From an uncultured Oscillospiraceae bacterium (lineage in GTDB: Bacteria > Bacillota > Clostridia > Oscillospirales > Ruminococcaceae): a stretch of DNA of 64,000 bases. The notes under the pieces were generated by a model that had not been told where the DNA came from, searched no databases, and was given only the letters and a program-made list of their open reading frames with translations. Shown here piece by piece: positions 59,922 through 64,000 of this stretch. The first letter of the stretch is position 1. Each line of letters begins with the position of its first letter. The stretch lies in the NCBI GenBank assembly GCA_910579175.1, contig CAJTTB010000015.1, positions 1-64,000 of the forward strand, written 5' to 3'. The position numbers and the translations under genes are program-made.

Positions 59922-60713
59922 TTGTTTACAGCAAAACACTATTTATTGGCGGAAAGTATACAACAGGCATATGAGCTCAATCAATCAAAACGCAATGCAA
60001 TACTGGGTGGTTTGTTTTGGCTGCGTATGGGAAACAAAAAGATTCATACTTTGATAGATTTATCAAATCTTGGTTTCAATCAAATAGAAGAGACGCAACA
60101 GGAATTTATAATTGGATCTATGTGTACTTTGCGCGATTTTGAACTACATGAGGGATTAAATACATTTTTTCAACAAGCGCCTTTTAAAAGTGTTGAGCAT
60201 ATTGTGGGAACACAATTTCGCAACACAGCAACCATGGGTGGAAGTGTATATTCTCGTTTTGGATTTTCGGATATATTGACATTGTTGTTGTGTTTAAACG
60301 CATCAGTACAATTGTATCAAAAGGGCATGTTATCTCTGGAGGAATATATCCAGCAACCCTATGACCGGGATATTTTAATGAAGATTCAAATACCAAAACA
60401 AACCTGTCAGGTGCGCTATTTGACCCAGCGTTTAAGTGCGACTGATTTTCCAGTGTTGACCTGTACAGTGGCGCGTTTTGAAACAGGGTGGAGAATTGTT
60501 TTAGGAGCTCGCCCTCAAAAAGCAACATTGGTAAGGTATGATTTGCCGCAATTTCCAACTCAACAGGACATCAATGGATTATTAGAATTTGTACAAAAGC
60601 AGGTTGTATTTGGAGACAATATGCGTGGTAGTGCAGCATATCGTACCCATTTGGCAATTGTTTTGATAGAGCGGGCAATCGGTAGTATATTGGAGGACAG
60701 TCATGCAGATTAA
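59922..60713 (+). CDS. Molybdenum hydroxylase FAD-binding subunit
   Basis: A 263-residue member of the CoxM/XdhB FAD-binding family: an ILGGLFWL segment in place of the usual AGGTDL, then VEHIVGTQFRNTATMGGSVYSRFGFSDIL, where RNxATxGG is the FAD-site signature. It passes electrons from the iron-sulfur subunit to an acceptor. Slightly shorter than typical (280-290). The start is TTG 59922 after AAAGGGGGA, only 15 bases behind the giant helicase-like gene, so read-through from it is possible. It overlaps the next subunit gene by 11 bases. Confidence 0.88.
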   Translation: MFTAKHYLLAESIQQAYELNQSKRNAILGGLFWLRMGNKKIHTLIDLSNLGFNQIEETQQEFIIGSMCTLRDFELHEGLNTFFQQAPFKSVEHIVGTQFRNTATMGGSVYSRFGFSDILTLLLCLNASVQLYQKGMLSLEEYIQQPYDRDILMKIQIPKQTCQVRYLTQRLSATDFPVLTCTVARFETGWRIVLGARPQKATLVRYDLPQFPTQQDINGLLEFVQKQVVFGDNMRGSAAYRTHLAIVLIERAIGSILEDSHAD

Positions 60714-61173
60714 GCTAAAACTAAATGGAAAACTGGTACAAGATGAAGTTGCACCAGATAAGATATTGTTGGATTATTTGAGAGAAAAGGGATGTTATAG
60801 TGTTAAGCGCGGCTGTGATACTGCAAATTGTGGGTTGTGTACAGTATATTTGAATCAAAAACCAGTACTTTCCTGTTCTGTGTTGGCAGTGCAGGCAGAT
60901 GGAAAAGAAGTTACTACATTAGAGGGAATTCAGCAGGAAGCAGAGGAATTTGGTGCATTTTTAGCCGATCAAGGCGCAGAGCAATGCGGATATTGCAGCC
61001 CTGGACTGATTATGAATGTATTGGCAATGAAACGCGAGCTGATGAATCCCACAGAACAACAAATAAAAGCGTATTTGGCTGGAAATTTATGTCGCTGTAC
61101 TGGTTATATGGGACAAATGAGAGCGATTCAAAATTATCTAAGAAAGGAGCAAACAGATGAAAGCAGTCAATAA
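60703..61173 (+). CDS. Molybdenum hydroxylase [2Fe-2S] subunit
   Basis: 156 residues with both iron-sulfur clusters of the XdhC/CoxS family: the plant-ferredoxin-type CDTANCGLC...C and the second cluster CGYCSPG...CRCTGY. It transfers electrons from the molybdenum centre to the FAD subunit. Gene overlaps on both sides (11 bases upstream, 17 downstream) indicate an obligate three-subunit complex. Confidence 0.95.
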   Translation: MQIKLKLNGKLVQDEVAPDKILLDYLREKGCYSVKRGCDTANCGLCTVYLNQKPVLSCSVLAVQADGKEVTTLEGIQQEAEEFGAFLADQGAEQCGYCSPGLIMNVLAMKRELMNPTEQQIKAYLAGNLCRCTGYMGQMRAIQNYLRKEQTDESSQ

Positions 61174-63439
61174 ACCGATTCGCAAAAAAGATGCGATGGC
61201 TTTGGTTACTGGCAAGCCAGTTTACACAGATGATATTGCTCCAAAGGACTGTTTGATTGTCAAGGTGTTGCGCAGCCCTTATGCAAATGCAATGATTGAG
61301 GAAATCAATACGACGATTGCTCAAAAAGTTCCTGGAATCGAATGTATTTTGACTTGGCAAGATACACCGAATACCCGTTTTACTATGGCAGGTCAATCCT
61401 ATCCTGAACCAAGCCCATATGATCATAAGATTTTAGATAAACACTTGCGCTGTGTTGGCGATCCAGTGGCAATTGTTGCCGGAGTAGATGAAAAATCAGT
61501 TGATCGCGCTTTATCTATTATCAAGGTGAACTATCAGGTGTTAGAACCATTGTTGGATTTTACCAAAGCAAAGGATCATGCGATTTTGGTCCATCCTGAA
61601 TCGGATTGGAAGGCGCTTTGTCCGGTAGGTGCAGATAATCAGAGAAATCTTTGCGCCTCTGGTGAGTTTGTAAGTGGTGATGTGGAAGCACAGTTAAAAA
61701 TGTGTGCACATGTGATAGAACAAACCTATCACACCAAACAAAACAGTCAAGCGATGATGGAATCGTTTTGCACTTATACACATTTGGATGTTTATGGAAG
61801 ATTAAATATTGTCAGTTCCACACAGGTACCATTTCACGTGCGCAGAATTTTGGCAAATGCGTTGGATATTCCAAAAGCACAGATTCGCGTGATAAAACCC
61901 AGAATTGGAGGGGGATTTGGCGCAAAACAAAGTGTGGTAAGTGAAGTATTTCCAGCTTTGGTCACAATGAAAACCAAAAAGCCGGCAAAGATGATTTTTA
62001 CTCGTACAGAGAGCTTTACCAATGGAAGCCCTCGACATGAAATGCAGATAAAAGTGCGAATAGGTGCAGATAAAAATGGAATTATCAAGGCAATTCATAT
62101 GTATACCTTGTCCAATGCAGGTGCTTATGGAGAACATGGTCCTACCACAGTGGGATTGACTGGACATAAAGCAATGTCCCTTTATGCTGGAGCTGAAGCC
62201 TATCGATTTGAATATGATGTTGTTTATACCAATACCATGGGCGGAGGTGCTTATCGCGGTTATGGTGCTACACAGGGGATTTTTGCACTTGAATCTGCAG
62301 TGAATGAATTGGCGGCAAAATTAAAGATGGATCCTGTCAAATTGCGTGAACTGAATATGACTGCGCAAGGGCAGATTATGAAAACCTACTATGGGGAAGT
62401 TTCAAACAGCAATGCGCTTGACCGCTGTCTAAAAAAAGCAAAACAGATGATAGATTGGGATAATAAATATCCCTGTAAAGAATTGGAAAACGGCAAGATT
62501 CGCGCTGTGGGAATGGCATTGGCAATGCAGGGCTCTGGAATTTCAAATGTGGATGTTGGTTCGGTAGAGATAAAACTAAATGATGATGGCTTTTATACCC
62601 TGATGATAGGTGCTTCCGATATGGGTACAGGTTGTGATACGATTTTGGCACAAATGGCAGCAGAGTGTTTGGACTGTGATGTGGATAATATTGTAGTACA
62701 TGGTGTCGATACCGACCAATCCCCCTATGATACAGGTTCTTATGCTTCTAGTACAACCTATATCACTGGTATGGCAGTGGTCAAGACCTGTGAAAAGATA
62801 CGAGAACAAATTGTAAGACAAGGTGCTGACATGCTAAATTGTGCAGAAGATCAAGTGGAGTTTGATGGGAAGCAGGTGATTTGCCTGCAAACGCAACAAA
62901 CAATTTCATTGCAACAGATTGGATATCAGTCAGTTATGGGGGGCGGACGTTGTATCACTGCCAGTGAATCCCACTTTTCTCCAGTCTCACCGCCTCCGTT
63001 TATGGTGGGAATGGTAGAGATTGAACTGGATAAACAGACAGGTCAAGTGGATGTGATTGATTATGTTGCTGTTGTGGACTGTGGTACAGTAGTAAATCCA
63101 AATTTGGCAAGGATTCAAACAGAGGGGGGCATTTTGCAGGGAATTGGCATGGCATTGATGGAAGATGTACAATATGACAAAAAGGGAAGACTGCTCAACC
63201 GTTCTTTTATGCAATATAAAATTCCTACCCGTTTGGATGTCGGCAATATTCGAGTGGACTTTGAGAGCAGTTATGAACCGACTGGACCTTTTGGAGCAAA
63301 ATCCATTGGAGAAATTGTTATCAATACACCCGCACCAGCAATTGCAAATGCAATTTATCATGCTTCTGGTTTATATTTGCGTACGCTGCCTATGACAGCG
63401 GAAAAGATTGCAATGGGTATGCTAAAACATGAAGATTAA
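61157..63439 (+). CDS. Molybdenum hydroxylase catalytic subunit (xanthine dehydrogenase-like)
   Basis: A 760-residue catalytic subunit of the xanthine dehydrogenase family. Molybdopterin contacts are in KPRIGGGFGAKQ and GGGAYRGYGATQ, MGTGCDTILAQMAAECL is intact, and GPFGAKSIGE carries the catalytic glutamate. The VTGKPVYTDDIAPKDCL opening and ESFCTYTHLDVYGRLNIVSSTQVPFHVRR stretch (landmark) resemble clostridial purine hydroxylases of the selenium-dependent type; no in-frame TGA needs recoding, as expected because that selenium is a labile cofactor. Substrate is probably a purine but cannot be fixed by eye. It overlaps both neighbours. Confidence 0.92.
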   Translation: MKAVNKPIRKKDAMALVTGKPVYTDDIAPKDCLIVKVLRSPYANAMIEEINTTIAQKVPGIECILTWQDTPNTRFTMAGQSYPEPSPYDHKILDKHLRCVGDPVAIVAGVDEKSVDRALSIIKVNYQVLEPLLDFTKAKDHAILVHPESDWKALCPVGADNQRNLCASGEFVSGDVEAQLKMCAHVIEQTYHTKQNSQAMMESFCTYTHLDVYGRLNIVSSTQVPFHVRRILANALDIPKAQIRVIKPRIGGGFGAKQSVVSEVFPALVTMKTKKPAKMIFTRTESFTNGSPRHEMQIKVRIGADKNGIIKAIHMYTLSNAGAYGEHGPTTVGLTGHKAMSLYAGAEAYRFEYDVVYTNTMGGGAYRGYGATQGIFALESAVNELAAKLKMDPVKLRELNMTAQGQIMKTYYGEVSNSNALDRCLKKAKQMIDWDNKYPCKELENGKIRAVGMALAMQGSGISNVDVGSVEIKLNDDGFYTLMIGASDMGTGCDTILAQMAAECLDCDVDNIVVHGVDTDQSPYDTGSYASSTTYITGMAVVKTCEKIREQIVRQGADMLNCAEDQVEFDGKQVICLQTQQTISLQQIGYQSVMGGGRCITASESHFSPVSPPPFMVGMVEIELDKQTGQVDVIDYVAVVDCGTVVNPNLARIQTEGGILQGIGMALMEDVQYDKKGRLLNRSFMQYKIPTRLDVGNIRVDFESSYEPTGPFGAKSIGEIVINTPAPAIANAIYHASGLYLRTLPMTAEKIAMGMLKHED

Positions 63440-63971
63440 TTGTGTTTTATTGGCGGCGGGAAATAGCCGCCGCTTTAAAGGCAATAAATTATTATATCAA
63501 GTCAATGGAAAACCATTGTACCAAGCTGCTTTGGATATTTTACTGCCGATTCCGTGGAATCGCATGATTCTAGTAACACAATATCCAGAGATAGTCCAGA
63601 ATGTACCCAAGACGGTACAAGTGGTGTGGAACCATCAACCTGATTTGGGGATTTCACATTCTATTCAGTTGGGAATTGAGGCGGATTTACAGGCAGATGC
63701 CTATTTGTTTTCTGTCTGTGATCAGCCATATTTGACTGCAAATAGTATAGAGAAGTTGTTGGAATTGTTTGTACACAGTAACAAGGGAATTGCTGCGCTT
63801 TCTTATCAGGGACGCTCTGGAAATCCAGTTATTTTTTCTAAAAAATATAGTAGAGAATTATTGCAATTATCTGGAGATCAAGGTGGGAAAATGGTATTAC
63901 AGCAACATACAAAAGATGTCTCATATTGGGAAGTGGAACATGAAATAGAGTTGATGGACATTGATAGGTAG
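63429..63971 (+). CDS. MocA-like molybdenum cofactor cytidylyltransferase
   Basis: A 180-residue nucleotidyltransferase of the MobA/MocA type: LLAAGNSRRFKGNKLL binds the nucleotide, GISHSIQLGIEA is typical of MocA-like proteins, and VCDQPYLT carries the metal-binding aspartate. Linked to a xanthine dehydrogenase-type enzyme, it should form the cytosine dinucleotide or otherwise mature the cofactor for that enzyme. Its ATG lies 11 bases before the end of the catalytic subunit gene. It ends at TAG 63971; the last 29 bases of the window hold nothing. Confidence 0.87.
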   Translation: MKINCVLLAAGNSRRFKGNKLLYQVNGKPLYQAALDILLPIPWNRMILVTQYPEIVQNVPKTVQVVWNHQPDLGISHSIQLGIEADLQADAYLFSVCDQPYLTANSIEKLLELFVHSNKGIAALSYQGRSGNPVIFSKKYSRELLQLSGDQGGKMVLQQHTKDVSYWEVEHEIELMDIDR

Positions 63972-64000
63972 TCCATAAAAATAATTCGATTATAGATATA

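Noticed and set aside
61157..63439. Selenocysteine recoding in the molybdenum hydroxylase
   Set aside because: No in-frame TGA occurs; in this enzyme type selenium is a labile cofactor, so none is expected.

Overview
The window is one AT-rich bacterial chromosome segment (roughly 35-40% G+C by eye) with dense co-directional operons, strong AGGAGG-type ribosome binding sites, occasional TTG/GTG starts and Rho-independent terminators. The gene set points to an anaerobic Clostridia member of the Bacillota, probably near the Oscillospirales/Ruminococcaceae: a V-type ATPase operon, VanY/VanR/VanS-like proteins, QueT and FolT ECF transporters with their riboswitches, a split LysO lysine exporter, a SpoVB-like flippase and a xanthine-dehydrogenase-type molybdenum hydroxylase. 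This assignment is inference; no rRNA, tRNA or CRISPR array was seen.

Layout. 0.2-1.9 kb: a membrane PAS/GGDEF protein, then a non-coding stretch with two 59-bp direct repeats exactly 100 bp apart. 2.6-11.6 kb: a nine-gene V-ATPase operon in the order H-C-I-K-F-E-A-B-D; the end of an IS200/IS605 tnpB with its right-end hairpin is wedged between H and C. 11.6-13.5 kb: a GH36 alpha-galactosidase on the minus strand. 13.8-16.5 kb: a VanY-like D,D-carboxypeptidase with a VanR/VanS-like two-component system. 16.7-17.3 kb: queT under a preQ1-I riboswitch.

17.4-23.0 kb is an accessory, partly decaying region: a small XRE regulator facing a PH-like/SHOCT membrane protein gene broken by two in-frame stops, a small lipoprotein gene with another in-frame stop, a frameshifted BspA-like lipoprotein, two related promoter modules, and a family of structured repeats, two copies of which flank a two-gene segment in inverted orientation.

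23.4-36.3 kb is mostly conserved: secA, an iron alcohol dehydrogenase, pyrophosphatase, corA (preceded by a short ORF starting MKPDP and a strong hairpin), an AI-2E-type permease, folT under a THF riboswitch, a Gfo/Idh oxidoreductase, two NuoE-like proteins (one without cluster cysteines), small hypothetical genes and a SpoVB-like flippase. 36.6-43.4 kb: a DNA glycosylase, then a surface-polysaccharide operon (DUF2142, LicD, flippase, two GT2 enzymes, DUF2304) that runs into a UvrD-like helicase and a FlK-like thioesterase. 46-53 kb: galE, a membrane pseudokinase with PASTA-like repeats, split lysO, metA, a candidate small RNA, and a pyridoxamine kinase.

53.2-59.9 kb: a SUKH-family protein, a broken membrane protein, and a 1982-residue DUF4011/SF1-helicase/nuclease/DUF3320-type protein whose ATPase and nuclease motifs are both degenerate. 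59.9-64.0 kb: a three-subunit molybdenum hydroxylase plus a MocA-like cofactor cytidylyltransferase.

The most unusual items are the corA leader ORF, the degenerate giant helicase/nuclease, the pseudokinase, the inverted structured repeats, the orphan NuoE pair and the candidate small RNA at 51.4 kb.
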